Source: Candidatus Nomurabacteria bacterium (GTDB taxonomy: Bacteria > Patescibacteriota > Minisyncoccia > Phycocordibacterales > UBA9973). From it: 45,791 bases of DNA. The translations under genes were made by a program, and so were the position numbers. Positions within the stretch are counted from its first letter, which is position 1. Each line of letters opens with the position of its first letter. The notes beneath the pieces were generated by a model, which worked only from the letters and a program-made list of their open reading frames with translations, had not been told where the DNA came from and ran no database searches. The stretch covers positions 1 to 45,791 of the forward strand of contig JAPLXQ010000003.1 of NCBI GenBank assembly GCA_026395995.1. The letters run 5' to 3'. This document shows positions 7,701-16,385 of the stretch, in pieces.

Positions 7701-8948
7701 TCAAAACTAGATACAGAAATTAATAAATTAAAAAATCCAGACCTAAACAGCAACGAATCTTTGGATGACAAAATAAAAAGAATTGAAAAAGAATATGCAA
7801 CGATAGAAAAATCTGCAAAACAAAAAAGATTTGGTAGAAGATTGATGAGTGGAGTTGCAGCTCTAGGTACCGGTATTGCTGTTTTGGAATATGGAGGATA
7901 TAAAATGGACGAACATAATGCCGAACTAGCTCACGCACAACAAATAAAAAATGAAGAGCTACGACATTTCAATCCTAATACAAAAGAAGTCGATCCTGCT
8001 TTTGCTGGTAGAGAATATCCACAAGGAGAACATGGAATAAATACCAAAGTAGAATTCAGTTCTCGTGGTGCTATAGCGACACTAGATGATTTGAAAGGAG
8101 AGCTGACAAAACAATATCATGGAGATTTTTCTCATGTACCACAAAGTGTGCAAGATTTTATGCACACCAGCTCTACAGAAGAAGCAATGAAACTCGGAAT
8201 GTTTCATCCTAATGATCCTACTGGAAATGAAAGTATGATGATCATGCGAGGCTCTACTATTAGCTTTGATGAACATGGAAATTTGTCATATCATGACATT
8301 CAAAAAAATATTGATCACACGTTAATAGAAGGGGATAAAAATGCGATAGAACAATATAAAGGAAACATGTTTGATTCAGATCAAAACTCTGAAACTGAAA
8401 ATCAAACAGAAAACGCCAATTCACCAGAAGAACAAAATTTTCAAAATGAAACAGTGGGTGAAAACAATCAAGAAAATAATAATGAAGTCACGACAGACAA
8501 TCCAAATATGACTTATGACGAAGAAGCAGAAAAAGAAAATCCTATTAATCCTGAACATTCTGACAACACAAACAATGAAACACAATCAGAAGAAATAACA
8601 CCGACAGAAGACACTGCACATTTTGGACTAACTGAAGACCAACTAAAAGAAACACAAGTAGTCCATGATGAAAATGTTGATAAATTATTTGATGATACTA
8701 ACAATTGGAATGAAATAAAAAACCAACCAGCTGATGTTTATATAAATGCACCAATCGATGGTGTAACTCCTGAATATCAAAATTTCGTAGAATACTTACA
8801 CAATTTATCAGAAAAAAGTAAATTAGAACCTTATCTTGGTACAATGTTTGAAAGAGGAGAAACGACTGATACTTATATTCAACGAGCCTTAGAAAAATTA
8901 GCCTCTGAAGATAGATTAGAAGAAGTGACATTAACACAACATTATTAA
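4722..8948 (+). CDS. 1408-residue DHH-motif protein with central hydrophobic region
   Basis: Large multi-part protein of unknown role. Residues about 80-115 and 236-270 carry two copies of one module (compare GPNDKILGPKTFKQGNTYFS with PTDEIIGPRTFKRGTTYFS). Residues about 400-680 look like a DHH-type phosphoesterase: ILYIDVGG, then ADHHGTEGG with D431-H432-H433, then a possible substrate-binding half with GNDAFVSYNPESGAIFINSDG. About 890-985 is glycine/alanine-rich and hydrophobic (several membrane passes). About 1020-1050 is a helical charged stretch, and about 1220-1330 is an acidic Asn/Glu/Thr-rich linker before a small C-terminal domain. DHH proteins are usually 300-600 residues and soluble (RecJ, nano-RNase, cyclic-di-AMP phosphodiesterase), so this fusion is unusual. 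The DHH call rests on motif reading only. Confidence 0.75.
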   Translation: MSEQPPKVRTIEEINTEIKTLRLNPKKLKMDVLDLQLLALERELKQAKNLEQSKVKKEKENKSVNKNYTIQNSKEKETEILPGLMINGVVIGPNDKILGPKTFKQGNTYFSIPESKIISKKKNKKEKKQVNKIVTEKELENLTKGRSVWSNDRTNGGKYIINETPETSKDKKYVFKKENGSVFRISSDQLKKLVKNESIQLTLTEEEYKSKSPAVKAVNAPITKKATTQETKENTNIPSLMIQGMEILPTDEIIGPRTFKRGTTYFSVPDTQPELTKVTAIQSTPATPATKINKIKTPEDAKKEYRDFINKAAKVIKQRGIDRIVIHGDEFKVDKNLPEDKKNKLEEEWENLRYETNDFDLDLEGSMLFLNNMASGNKKILNDKLFLEKISKGSEGLKYPLRNKEVILYIDVGGKNPGVETEGGVTKIYADHHGTEGGYTTSATQIVRDIMTAGKFSLGDPKTKEYLNKTASFIAKFDNLAYLDDKKDSRDPKSERLVDEKYLRNTFPRSLYSLAKFLPFETVLEILGKNEKYFKDGKPRDWTNTFTREEIENGEIGKMEVDYRGKKITVKELVERNIKDLNYAINNTNIALRYQGNNTDSVLGKTVFHAFTKDTDGKSNTIPNHLAYITARALGNDAFVSYNPESGAIFINSDGKVDLMPIWEKLNAIIPGYPKPIRNQMMFAPKDPEMNKKMKDISQEKILEILGMGENKNTAPVAIKTTIEKDVDKTADIKKDITKKIDDKDKNNKKEQPKGPTAEQIAQIERERMTRLQAVATARETLFQIKNEPESAWGKFKGWFNAKSTEKQTKITNQEKIYHDAKKAYIEMLPKGTPEANLFILSEAEIVRNHKTENLPLSEKIKNGISKGVKYWEEIGTNPEDSKTKQWAKKIAKSLIAVGIIGGASAAAVSSLAAIGVGTASALSAGAGSYLGRKMLMTVGMSSVMTIMPPGVKSFLSMALPMMSVAGGAGYLASKGAQFAMNKWFGFSEESIKSKLDTEINKLKNPDLNSNESLDDKIKRIEKEYATIEKSAKQKRFGRRLMSGVAALGTGIAVLEYGGYKMDEHNAELAHAQQIKNEELRHFNPNTKEVDPAFAGREYPQGEHGINTKVEFSSRGAIATLDDLKGELTKQYHGDFSHVPQSVQDFMHTSSTEEAMKLGMFHPNDPTGNESMMIMRGSTISFDEHGNLSYHDIQKNIDHTLIEGDKNAIEQYKGNMFDSDQNSETENQTENANSPEEQNFQNETVGENNQENNNEVTTDNPNMTYDEEAEKENPINPEHSDNTNNETQSEEITPTEDTAHFGLTEDQLKETQVVHDENVDKLFDDTNNWNEIKNQPADVYINAPIDGVTPEYQNFVEYLHNLSEKSKLEPYLGTMFERGETTDTYIQRALEKLASEDRLEEVTLTQHY

Positions 8949-8967
8949 TTAATAAAATAAAAATAAA

Positions 8968-9273
8968 ATGGCAACAATAAAACAAACCTTAATCGAATTG
9001 TTTGAACTAGATAAAATGTCTCCTGAGAAGGCGACAGAGACAGCTGAGAGATTGGCAAAATTAGTCATGCAAGCAGTTTTGACTCGTGTCTTACCAATGC
9101 TTTCAGAAGAAGATTTACAAAAATATGAAGACATTATAGATACAAACCAAAGCCCTGAAATTTTATTTGATTTTCTAAATTCCAAAGTAGTAAATTTTCA
9201 AGAAATTCTAACTGAAGAGACAGAAAGTCTGCACCGAGAGCTCTCGGGAGAAATGGAATCTTTGATTAGTTAA
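8968..9273 (+). CDS. Small helical protein, unknown
   Basis: 101 residues, acidic and almost entirely helix-forming. It has the pattern LFELDKMSPEKATETAERL followed by VLPMLSEEDLQKYEDII, reminiscent of small conserved CPR proteins (DUF5663-like; tentative). It lies 19 nt after the DHH-motif gene with no promoter seen, so it is the last gene of that operon, and a terminator follows at 9292-9327. No Shine-Dalgarno site precedes it. Confidence 0.75.
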   Translation: MATIKQTLIELFELDKMSPEKATETAERLAKLVMQAVLTRVLPMLSEEDLQKYEDIIDTNQSPEILFDFLNSKVVNFQEILTEETESLHRELSGEMESLIS

Positions 9274-9291
9274 TAAATAAAAACCATTTAT

Positions 9292-9327
9292 AAAAAACAT
9301 TTTGAAGTAAAATTCAGAATGTTTTTT
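9292..9327 (+). terminator. Terminator after the 3878-9273 operon
   Basis: A 15-bp stem with one G-U pair (A6-CATTTTGAA against TTCAGAATG-T6), loop GTAAAA, and a T-tract. The in-frame ATG at 9319 lies inside this stem, which argues against using it as the helicase start. Confidence 0.75.
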
Positions 9328-9336
9328 ATTTTGTGC

Positions 9337-9342
9337 TATATT
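9337..9342 (+). promoter_or_regulatory. -10 box of the UvrD/PcrA gene
   Basis: TATATT, 6 nt before the ATG at 9349, the same geometry as the other leaderless candidates. It follows directly on the terminator stem. Confidence 0.45.
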
Positions 9343-9348
9343 AAAATG

Positions 9349-11373
9349 ATGGAACATTTGAAAGGACTCAATGATGCTCAAAAAGAAGCGGCTCTGCACA
9401 CTAGTGGGCCGTTGTTAATCGTCGCTGGTGCTGGAGCAGGGAAGACTAAAACTATCACTCATAGGATTGTTAATCTAATAAAACAAGGTGTTTCACCAGA
9501 AAAAATCTTAGCGGTAACATTCACAAACAAATCTGCTAAAGAAATGCGTGAACGCATCATAAATGAAATAGAAAAAAATGCGAAAGGACAAAATACTGTG
9601 CCTTTTGTGAGTACTTTTCATTCACTTGGAGTTCATATCATTAAAGAAAATTCTAGGTTAATCGGTGTCACTAGACATTTCACTATTCTCGACGAGAGTG
9701 ATTCACTTTCGATAATCAAAGAATCTCTGAAAGAAAACGATTTAGATCCAAAACAATATGAGCCAAAGAAAATAAAAGGTATGATCAGTCGAGAAAAAGG
9801 AAAGTTTACCAAGATGGAAGATTATTTTGAAAGTGCGACTGACTATTTACCCAGAGTCGTCGCTCGTGTCTGGAAAAGCTATGAGACAAAAAAAGCCAAA
9901 GAAAATGCTCTAGACTTTGATGATTTACTTTTAAAGGCCACAACATTATTAAAGGAAAATTTAGAAGTACGAAAAATGTATCAAGATCGTTGGAGCCATA
10001 TACATATCGATGAGTACCAGGACACAAATGAAGCTCAATACATAATGAGTAAGCTACTTTCTGAAAAGCATAAAAATATTTGTGTCGTCGGAGATGCTGA
10101 CCAAAATATTTATTCTTGGCGTGGAGCAAATTTAAAAAACATCTTATCTTTTGAAAAAGATTATCCAGATGCAAAAATTGTATTACTGGAAGAAAATTAT
10201 CGTTCTACAAAAAATATTTTGGAGGCTGCGAATACTATTATTAAAAAAAATAAATATCGTCCTGATAAAAATTTATTCACCTCAAATGAAATTGGTGAAA
10301 AAATTTCATTACATGAAGCCCTAGAAGAAACCGAAGAGGCGGATTTCATTGCAACAAAAATTTTAGAGATTGTAGATAGTTCCGATAGTAATAAAATTTT
10401 TGATCCTGAGGCCTTCTTTGGGCGCAATTCTGGGGACAAAGTGGGACCCTCGGATACAAAAATTTCATCACTATCTCCACATTTTTCTGACGTAGCAATT
10501 CTTTACCGTGCAAATTTTCAATCACGCGTACTAGAAGAAGCAATGCTTCGTTATAATATTCCATATCAAGTTCTAGGAATAAAATTTTTTGAAAGAAAAG
10601 AAATTAAAGACACTCTTTCATATTTACGAGCAGCACTGAATCCAGAAAGTTTATCTGACATAAAAAGAATTATAAACTTCCCTGCACGTGGAATAGGGAA
10701 GGTAACTCTCACAAAAATATTTGCAAAGGATACAACAGAGCTACCAATAAAAATGCAAATAAAAATAAAAAACTTTTATGAATTATTGGAAGAAATAAAA
10801 GAAAATATTTCACACAATACAGCTTCAGAAGTTATAAAATTTGTAATTAAAAAAACAGGTATAGAAGAAGAATTAAAAAATGGCGGTGAAGAAGAAATGG
10901 AAAGATTGGCAAACATCAAAGAGCTAGCGACACTCGCACTAAAATACGACAATTTGGAAAATGGTCTTGGTGTCGAAAAACTTATCGAGGATGCATCCCT
11001 CGCTTCCGACCAAGATTCAATAATGATTACAGATGAAAAACCTGAAAAAATAAATGGTATTAAGATGATGACTGTTCATGCTTCAAAAGGACTAGAGTTT
11101 AAATATGTTTTTGTCACAGGATTAGAAGAAGGACTTTTTCCAAACCAAAGAGCCGGTGAAAGTAAATCAGCAGAAGATAGTGAAGAAGAACGTAGACTTT
11201 TCTATGTAGCCATCACTCGTGCTCGTGAAAAATTATTTTTATCCTTTGCAAACTTCCGAACAATTTTTGGTTCAAGGCAAATAAATTCACCATCGCAATT
11301 CATTTCTGACATACCTAGAGATATAATAGAAAGGAGTGATGAGAATCCAAATGTAAAAACAATTTATATATAA
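9349..11373 (+). CDS. UvrD/PcrA/Rep-family superfamily 1 DNA helicase
   Basis: 674 residues. This ATP-driven 3'-5' helicase type acts in nucleotide excision repair, mismatch repair and fork restart. Visible motifs in order are the Q-motif GLNDAQKEAA, Walker A VAGAGAGKTKT (about 24-34), motif Ia AVTFTNKSAKEM, Walker B IDEYQDTNEAQ (about 220), motif III GDADQNIYSWRGA, motif IV LEENYRSTKNIL, motif V TVHASKGLEFKYVFV (about 574) and motif VI YVAITRAREKL (about 614). The frame extends upstream to 9319, but that ATG lies in a terminator; 9346 is also possible, and 9349 is chosen for the 6-nt distance to the -10. PcrA, UvrD and Rep cannot be told apart here. Confidence 0.95.
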   Translation: MEHLKGLNDAQKEAALHTSGPLLIVAGAGAGKTKTITHRIVNLIKQGVSPEKILAVTFTNKSAKEMRERIINEIEKNAKGQNTVPFVSTFHSLGVHIIKENSRLIGVTRHFTILDESDSLSIIKESLKENDLDPKQYEPKKIKGMISREKGKFTKMEDYFESATDYLPRVVARVWKSYETKKAKENALDFDDLLLKATTLLKENLEVRKMYQDRWSHIHIDEYQDTNEAQYIMSKLLSEKHKNICVVGDADQNIYSWRGANLKNILSFEKDYPDAKIVLLEENYRSTKNILEAANTIIKKNKYRPDKNLFTSNEIGEKISLHEALEETEEADFIATKILEIVDSSDSNKIFDPEAFFGRNSGDKVGPSDTKISSLSPHFSDVAILYRANFQSRVLEEAMLRYNIPYQVLGIKFFERKEIKDTLSYLRAALNPESLSDIKRIINFPARGIGKVTLTKIFAKDTTELPIKMQIKIKNFYELLEEIKENISHNTASEVIKFVIKKTGIEEELKNGGEEEMERLANIKELATLALKYDNLENGLGVEKLIEDASLASDQDSIMITDEKPEKINGIKMMTVHASKGLEFKYVFVTGLEEGLFPNQRAGESKSAEDSEEERRLFYVAITRAREKLFLSFANFRTIFGSRQINSPSQFISDIPRDIIERSDENPNVKTIYI

Positions 11374-11375
11374 TA

Positions 11376-11409
11376 CTCACCACTCTCTGCTATCGCTAGG
11401 AGTGGTGAG
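11376..11409. repeat. Hairpin between the helicase gene and rsmA
   Basis: Perfect 10-bp stem CTCACCACTC/GAGTGGTGAG with a 14-nt loop, 8 nt before the rsmA ATG. No T-tract follows, so it is not a standard terminator. It could act on rsmA translation, process the transcript, or be another small palindromic insertion. Confidence 0.6.
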
Positions 11410-11417
11410 CAAAATTT

Positions 11418-12215
11418 ATGAAAATACATAAAGCAAAAAAATCATTAGGTCAAAACTTTTTAAAATCAGTACCAGCACTGAACGCTATTGTGAATGCCGG
11501 AGAAGTAAAAGATACTGATACTATTTTAGAGATTGGTCCTGGAAAAGGAGCACTGACTGAAAAACTTTTAGAGAAAGCTGGCACAGTTATTGCTATTGAA
11601 AAAGACAAAGACCTACTAGAATTTTTGAAAGAAAAATTTAAAACAGAAATTGAAAATGAAAAATTAATTTTAATAAATGAAGATATTTTAGAGCACCCCC
11701 TCCCAACCTCCCCCTTGGCGAAGGGGGAGGGGAAATACAAGATTATCGCTAACATTCCATACAATATCACCGGAGCGATTTTGAAAAAATTTTTAACAGC
11801 CGAAAATCAACCAGAAAGAATGGTCTTAATGGTACAAAATGAAGTAGCAAAAAGAATCGTCGCTCGTGATGGGTCAGAAAGTATTTTATCAATTTCCGTG
11901 AAAGCTTATGGAAATCCAAAAATAATAATGAAAGTGCCAGCACGATATTTTTCACCAGCACCTAAGGTGGATTCTGCTATTATTGCAATTACAGATATAA
12001 ATAGGGATAATTTTAAAGATAAAAAACTAGAAGATATTTTTTGGACTTTAGTTAAGACTGGTTTTGCACACAAAAGAAAGATATTATTAAGTAACTTAAA
12101 AGAAATCGCTAGGCAAGACCTAACGATAATATTTAAATCTTTAAATATTTCAGAGAAAGTTCGAGCCGAAGAACTAGATCTAAAAGACTGGTTGGAAATT
12201 GCTAAAAAATTATAA
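11418..12215 (+). CDS. rsmA: 16S rRNA dimethyladenosine transferase RsmA/KsgA
   Basis: 265 residues. It dimethylates two adjacent adenines near the 3' end of 16S rRNA during 30S assembly, using S-adenosylmethionine. It starts with the family signature KSLGQNFLKS, followed by SAM motif I ILEIGPGKGALTEKLL (about 37-52), the acidic motif VIAIEKDKDL, and catalytic motif IV NIPYNITG (about 113-120). Between NEDILE and KYKIIANIPYN there are about 13 extra residues (HPLPTSPLAKGEG) encoded by a GC-rich palindrome at 11694-11738. Ordinary RsmA proteins have a short loop here, so this is an in-frame insertion before the motif IV strand. It is otherwise intact. Confidence 0.96.
   Translation: MKIHKAKKSLGQNFLKSVPALNAIVNAGEVKDTDTILEIGPGKGALTEKLLEKAGTVIAIEKDKDLLEFLKEKFKTEIENEKLILINEDILEHPLPTSPLAKGEGKYKIIANIPYNITGAILKKFLTAENQPERMVLMVQNEVAKRIVARDGSESILSISVKAYGNPKIIMKVPARYFSPAPKVDSAIIAITDINRDNFKDKKLEDIFWTLVKTGFAHKRKILLSNLKEIARQDLTIIFKSLNISEKVRAEELDLKDWLEIAKKL
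11694..11738. repeat. CTCCCC-type palindromic element inside rsmA
   Basis: Core CTCCCCCTT-GGCG-AAGGGGGAG with a C-rich 5' tail and the end GGGAAATAC. It is read in frame as HPLPTSPLAKGEGKY. The base composition stands out sharply from the AT-rich gene around it. Confidence 0.85.
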
Positions 12216-12223
12216 CTTTGTGT

Positions 12224-12229
12224 TATAAT
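12224..12229 (+). promoter_or_regulatory. -10 box at the head of the secretion cluster
   Basis: Perfect TATAAT with 6 nt to the GTG at 12236. It overlaps the end of rsmA (stop at 12213-12215) by spacing of only 8 nt, and is the first promoter of the 12236-29661 gene series. Confidence 0.6.
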
Positions 12230-12235
12230 TAAAAA

Positions 12236-12616
12236 GTGAAAAAAGATTGGAAAAAAATTGGAGTAATACTAATAGTTTTATTATCTTTTAAAATAGCTTA
12301 TGCATCAGGCGGGCAAGTTTTTGGTGGTAAAATTACTGAAGCTCCAGATACTCAAGTAAAAACTTTAGATGAAGGAGATTACAATTGTGAACCACAAAAT
12401 ACAACGATTGATATAAATCCATTCAAAGGACCTCAAAAATTCTACATACCACAAGGAACAGAATCAAAATCACACAACAAAGAGAAGGTTGGTCAGTGGG
12501 TTATTGGTCTTTATAGTGGTACGACTACAATAACTTGTACAATGAAACAATACCCTTTCTCTGTACAAACATTTCAATTTAATACTATAAAGAAAATTTG
12601 GGGTAATTCAAAATAA
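12236..12616 (+). CDS. Small exported protein at head of type IV secretion-like cluster
   Basis: 126 residues, unrecognised, starting with GTG. Residues 1-24 form a signal peptide (basic start, hydrophobic core GVILIVLLSFKIAYA, likely cleavage after YAS or nearby). The mature part is a small beta-rich domain with two cysteines (about 53 and 102) that could form a disulfide. The GTG is supported by a TATAAT 6 nt upstream. Its stop overlaps the next start (TAATG at 12614-12618), so the two are translationally coupled. Confidence 0.75.
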   Translation: MKKDWKKIGVILIVLLSFKIAYASGGQVFGGKITEAPDTQVKTLDEGDYNCEPQNTTIDINPFKGPQKFYIPQGTESKSHNKEKVGQWVIGLYSGTTTITCTMKQYPFSVQTFQFNTIKKIWGNSK

Positions 12617-13596
12617 TGTTTAAAAACATACTAAAAAAGATATTAAATAGTAAGAATATGCCAAGTAAAAAAATACAAGTAATTGTAATTGCCTGTATTG
12701 GTGTATTAATTATATTTATTTTCTTTTTAAAATCTGCTACAAAGTCTAACTTTCTAGCAGAAAAAAAACAGTTGGAAATACAAAATTCAACAATTAACGA
12801 CTTAATTGCAAAAGATACCGATGGTGATGGGGTTCCAGACTGGGAAGAGGCTCTCTGGGGTACAGACAAAAATAAAACAACGACTTTTGAAGGTATTACA
12901 GACAAAACATACATCGAAAACAAGAAAAAAGACTTAAACATTACAAATTCTACAAGCAATACTGAATCTTTGACTGAAACAGAGAAATTCTCTAGAGATT
13001 TCTTTACTGCCTTTATGGCAATGAAGACTGGGCAAGTAGATAACACAGCAATCAATAGTTTTTCTGCTGCATTAGGCCAAAAAGTCGCCAATCCAAATAT
13101 TATAGATCAATACACGCAAAAAGACGTAAAAATAGACAAATCTGGTAATGCCACAAAAGAAGCCAATTATTATATGGATATTCAAAGCTCTTTTGAATAT
13201 TACCAGCTGGCTGGTCTTGGTGACGAGCTAGACATTGTAAGCAATACAATTGCTACAGCACCAAATACAGAATCAAAAGACCAAAATGAACAATTATTAA
13301 AAATTTCTGAGGCTTACAAAGGTTTTGCGACAAAAATAATGACACTCGAAGTACCAGAAAAACTTGTCACCTATCATTTAAAAATAGCTAATAGTGCTAA
13401 CAATACAGGTATCAGTGTCGGAAATATGTCAAAAATAGTCAGTGACCCAGTCATTGGCCTTTCTGGTCTTTCTCAATATCAAAAATATAGTGATGACTTA
13501 ATTAATGCTGCAAAAGAATTGGAATCAACTTTACCAAATAGTAATGCTATAATAGAAAGTGTGAATCAGAACAGTACCCCTTCAAAAGGAATCTAA
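12616..13596 (+). CDS. Membrane-anchored protein with calcium-binding-type repeat
   Basis: 326 residues. One transmembrane helix near the N-terminus (about 17-37, IVIACIGVLIIFIFFLK) is followed by an extracytoplasmic domain. Residues about 66-85 read DTDGDGVPDWEEALWGTD, the DxDxDG pattern of thrombospondin-type-3/EF-hand-like calcium sites common in CPR surface proteins. The rest is helical with a Ser/Thr-rich linker and no recognised fold. It overlaps the upstream gene by 1 nt and lies 27 nt before the next, so it belongs to the secretion operon. Surface assembly or adhesion is plausible but inferred. Confidence 0.8.
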   Translation: MFKNILKKILNSKNMPSKKIQVIVIACIGVLIIFIFFLKSATKSNFLAEKKQLEIQNSTINDLIAKDTDGDGVPDWEEALWGTDKNKTTTFEGITDKTYIENKKKDLNITNSTSNTESLTETEKFSRDFFTAFMAMKTGQVDNTAINSFSAALGQKVANPNIIDQYTQKDVKIDKSGNATKEANYYMDIQSSFEYYQLAGLGDELDIVSNTIATAPNTESKDQNEQLLKISEAYKGFATKIMTLEVPEKLVTYHLKIANSANNTGISVGNMSKIVSDPVIGLSGLSQYQKYSDDLINAAKELESTLPNSNAIIESVNQNSTPSKGI

Positions 13597-13623
13597 AAGA
13601 TTTAATAAATAGGTGAATAAAAA

Positions 13624-16383
13624 ATGATCTCAATACGTCAGATATACAAACAAATAATTGGTTCTATAATAATCGGAAGTATTATTTTAATGCCTTTCAG
13701 TGGACAATTACAAAAAAATTATGCTGAAGCTAATTCAGCAGGTATTGCAGGATATGTAAAAGGCCTTGCTCCTCTTATTGTCAGTCTTCCTGGTTGTAAG
13801 GAAATTCTAAAATCTGGAATGCAAGACATGTTTTCTAAAATAAAAGGAGCTTTCAAAAAAACAAAGAGTAGTTCTGGTTCTGGACATGATGCAGACCCAA
13901 ATGGTACCGGCATAGACGACACAGGGACAACAACTCAAGCAAAAGCAGAATCAGTGCCTGTTTTTGATGTTACTGTTTATAACAACACAAAAAGTACAGC
14001 CAGCTCAACTTCAGAAATAGAAGCTTCTACTGGTTCGATGAATAAAAATCAGGGTTGTTTAAATTCAATAGGAAAGGCTGTCGCGAAAATGCTTCTAACT
14101 GAAATGACAAAAAGTATGGTGGAATGGATAAACGGAGGTTTTGATGGTACACCAAAATTTGTTCATGATATTCCTGGATTTTTTCAAGATGTCGCGAAAA
14201 ATGAAATTTTACAATTTGGATTAGAAATAAATAATCCTTTACTTTTCCCGTTTGGAAAAGATTTCATAAAAATGCAAAAAAGGAGATTTGTAAAACAATT
14301 TGCAGACAATGCAAAATATTCTCTTAATGAGGTGATAGCAAATGGTAACCCTGGACACACTGCAGCTGATTTCAAGGTTAGCTTTGCTGATGGTGGTTGG
14401 GGAGCATGGAATGCAATGACACAACTTCCACAAAACAACCCTATTGGGTTTAATGTTGCAGCATCAAATGAAATGCAAATCAGACTTGATGGTACAGCAA
14501 AATCAACTGCTCAAAATATTCGTGATGGTATCGCCACAGCAAATGGCTATTTGAATCAGGAACGTTGTGCTTCACCATCTCACGATATTACTAGAGGGGA
14601 AGATGCAAAAGCATTGAGAGGTGTAGATGGTGCTAGACGTTGTACTGTATGGGAGACAGTCACCCCTGGTCACCTTATTTCAGAATCTGCTACAAAGACC
14701 TTACAATTTAGATCAGATTCACTTTTATCTGTAACTGACTTAAACGATGCAGCTGCAGCCTTGATAGATGCATCACTTAGTCTACTTGTGACAAAAGTCG
14801 CTGGTGATGATGGTTATGCAGGATTATCAGACGATCCAAACAGTGATATGGCCTTTAATACAGACACTTCTTTGACTTCCAATGGAAACGTCGAAAAAGA
14901 TTTTCCAGGTGATATGGGTGATAGTGATTGGTTGAATGCCAACCAAGACTTTAATATTCGCACAGATCTTACCCAAGCACTCATAGATGAACAAAGAATC
15001 TTTATGCAAAAACTGCAAGATCAAAATGTGGAACTAAAATCTGTTAAAAAAATTGGTAATCAAAAATGGAATTATGGTTTGCTTCCAATTATTTATCAGT
15101 TAGATTATTGTATCCCTGGACCACACCCAGGATATGAAGAAGAAGCTCAGACAAACCTAGACGCGGCTGAAGCCAAAATCGTTGATATTGGTGGAATGAA
15201 TTTCGCTCAAATAAACAAAGCTACAGGTACTGGAAGTTCAGCAGACTGGGACACCATGTTTCTTGCGTTTAACACTTTCGTCGTAGGAACAGGGGGTATA
15301 GCTAATTATGAAACGATTGACAAAACTCTTCATTTAACTGATAAATATGCTTATCAGTATTTATCAGATTTCCCAAATAAATATTTAGGGATCCAATTTA
15401 AAAAAGATGGTGCATCAGAATCATATAGTAATACTATAGAAGCGCTGGACCAAGCATTTAGTGGTTATCAAGCGATGATCAATAATGTATATAATACGTT
15501 AACATTACCAGGTGTTGCTGACCAGGCTAAAAGAGAATTTAACACAGCTAGTGGCTACCAATCAATGTTTGATAAAAATGTTGCAGATATTGCTCTAAAA
15601 AAAGCTGACATCAAAAGATTGTCAGATATAAAAGATAAAATAGATACTTTGACTATTCAAAAAGATAACCATACTCTTCCATTAACCATGATAGATCCAG
15701 CTACAAACCTAATTACTACAGATTATAATGCTCAATTCGAAGAAGATTTAAAACCTTATATTGGTTCATTCTCTAGAATTTCTCTCAACATGAAAACAGG
15801 GGATGAAATAGCTAAGGCTGATAGCCTACTACAACAAATAAAAGATAAAGAAAAATATATTTATAATGATTTATTAAAAGGTGCAACTGGTTGTGAAAAA
15901 GAACTTTCAACACCACCAGCTTTTAAATTATGGCAGCTTAAAAGATATAACTATCCTTTACCTAATATTTATAACTATGACGGTGTAGGCTCTACTATTC
16001 CGGACCCGTTTGGAAATGGTATATTTCATTCAGGGCAAATAGCCAACACTTCAGTATATCAATATGAATCTGGACAAGGTGCTCCAGGGCTATGGTGGGT
16101 TAATTTTTCAAGTTCTGTTATTCTCCCACACTTTGACGGGCAAGAATACAGTTCTTCTGGATCAGGAAATGGAAATATGTATCAAGACTGGCATACAATA
16201 GGGTCACTATGTCAAAGCATCGCAGAAAGAATGCTATTAACAACCGTGGGTGTTCCTTATGGGAATTGTAGAGTAGCAGCTAGTAATTTTACAAATATGT
16301 ATATTCAAGCATTAAATTTTGAAAGCGATGATCAAGGACCATACAACATAACCACATTTGAAAAAACATTAGGGATTTATTAA
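13624..16383 (+). CDS. 919-residue exported protein of secretion cluster, unknown
   Basis: No family recognised. The N-terminus has a membrane/signal segment (about 8-27, IIGSIIIGSIILMPFSG) followed by a short conserved-looking helix (GYVKGLAPLIVSLPGCKEIL). A Gly/Ser/Asp/Thr-rich linker spans about 78-135. The large central region includes LLTEMTKSMVEWINGGFDG..FVHDIPGFFQDVAK, which resembles an amphipathic or pore-like segment. A helical, coiled-coil-prone stretch lies at about 655-690 (DIALKKADIKRLSDIKDKID). Several cysteines are spread along it. AGGTG-like bases at 13611-13615 are one of the few Shine-Dalgarno-like leads in the window. Its place just before the adhesin gene suggests an exported component of the apparatus. 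Confidence 0.8.
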   Translation: MISIRQIYKQIIGSIIIGSIILMPFSGQLQKNYAEANSAGIAGYVKGLAPLIVSLPGCKEILKSGMQDMFSKIKGAFKKTKSSSGSGHDADPNGTGIDDTGTTTQAKAESVPVFDVTVYNNTKSTASSTSEIEASTGSMNKNQGCLNSIGKAVAKMLLTEMTKSMVEWINGGFDGTPKFVHDIPGFFQDVAKNEILQFGLEINNPLLFPFGKDFIKMQKRRFVKQFADNAKYSLNEVIANGNPGHTAADFKVSFADGGWGAWNAMTQLPQNNPIGFNVAASNEMQIRLDGTAKSTAQNIRDGIATANGYLNQERCASPSHDITRGEDAKALRGVDGARRCTVWETVTPGHLISESATKTLQFRSDSLLSVTDLNDAAAALIDASLSLLVTKVAGDDGYAGLSDDPNSDMAFNTDTSLTSNGNVEKDFPGDMGDSDWLNANQDFNIRTDLTQALIDEQRIFMQKLQDQNVELKSVKKIGNQKWNYGLLPIIYQLDYCIPGPHPGYEEEAQTNLDAAEAKIVDIGGMNFAQINKATGTGSSADWDTMFLAFNTFVVGTGGIANYETIDKTLHLTDKYAYQYLSDFPNKYLGIQFKKDGASESYSNTIEALDQAFSGYQAMINNVYNTLTLPGVADQAKREFNTASGYQSMFDKNVADIALKKADIKRLSDIKDKIDTLTIQKDNHTLPLTMIDPATNLITTDYNAQFEEDLKPYIGSFSRISLNMKTGDEIAKADSLLQQIKDKEKYIYNDLLKGATGCEKELSTPPAFKLWQLKRYNYPLPNIYNYDGVGSTIPDPFGNGIFHSGQIANTSVYQYESGQGAPGLWWVNFSSSVILPHFDGQEYSSSGSGNGNMYQDWHTIGSLCQSIAERMLLTTVGVPYGNCRVAASNFTNMYIQALNFESDDQGPYNITTFEKTLGIY

Positions 16384-16385
16384 AA

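Noticed and set aside
7175-7771. 198-codon open frame on the minus strand within the DHH-motif gene
   Set aside because: It lies wholly within the plus-strand gene, has no recognised motif or promoter, and its composition follows from the opposite strand.
9319-9345. Upstream start of the helicase at 9319
   Set aside because: The codons between lie in a terminator stem and across the -10 box; the extra residues are not family-like.
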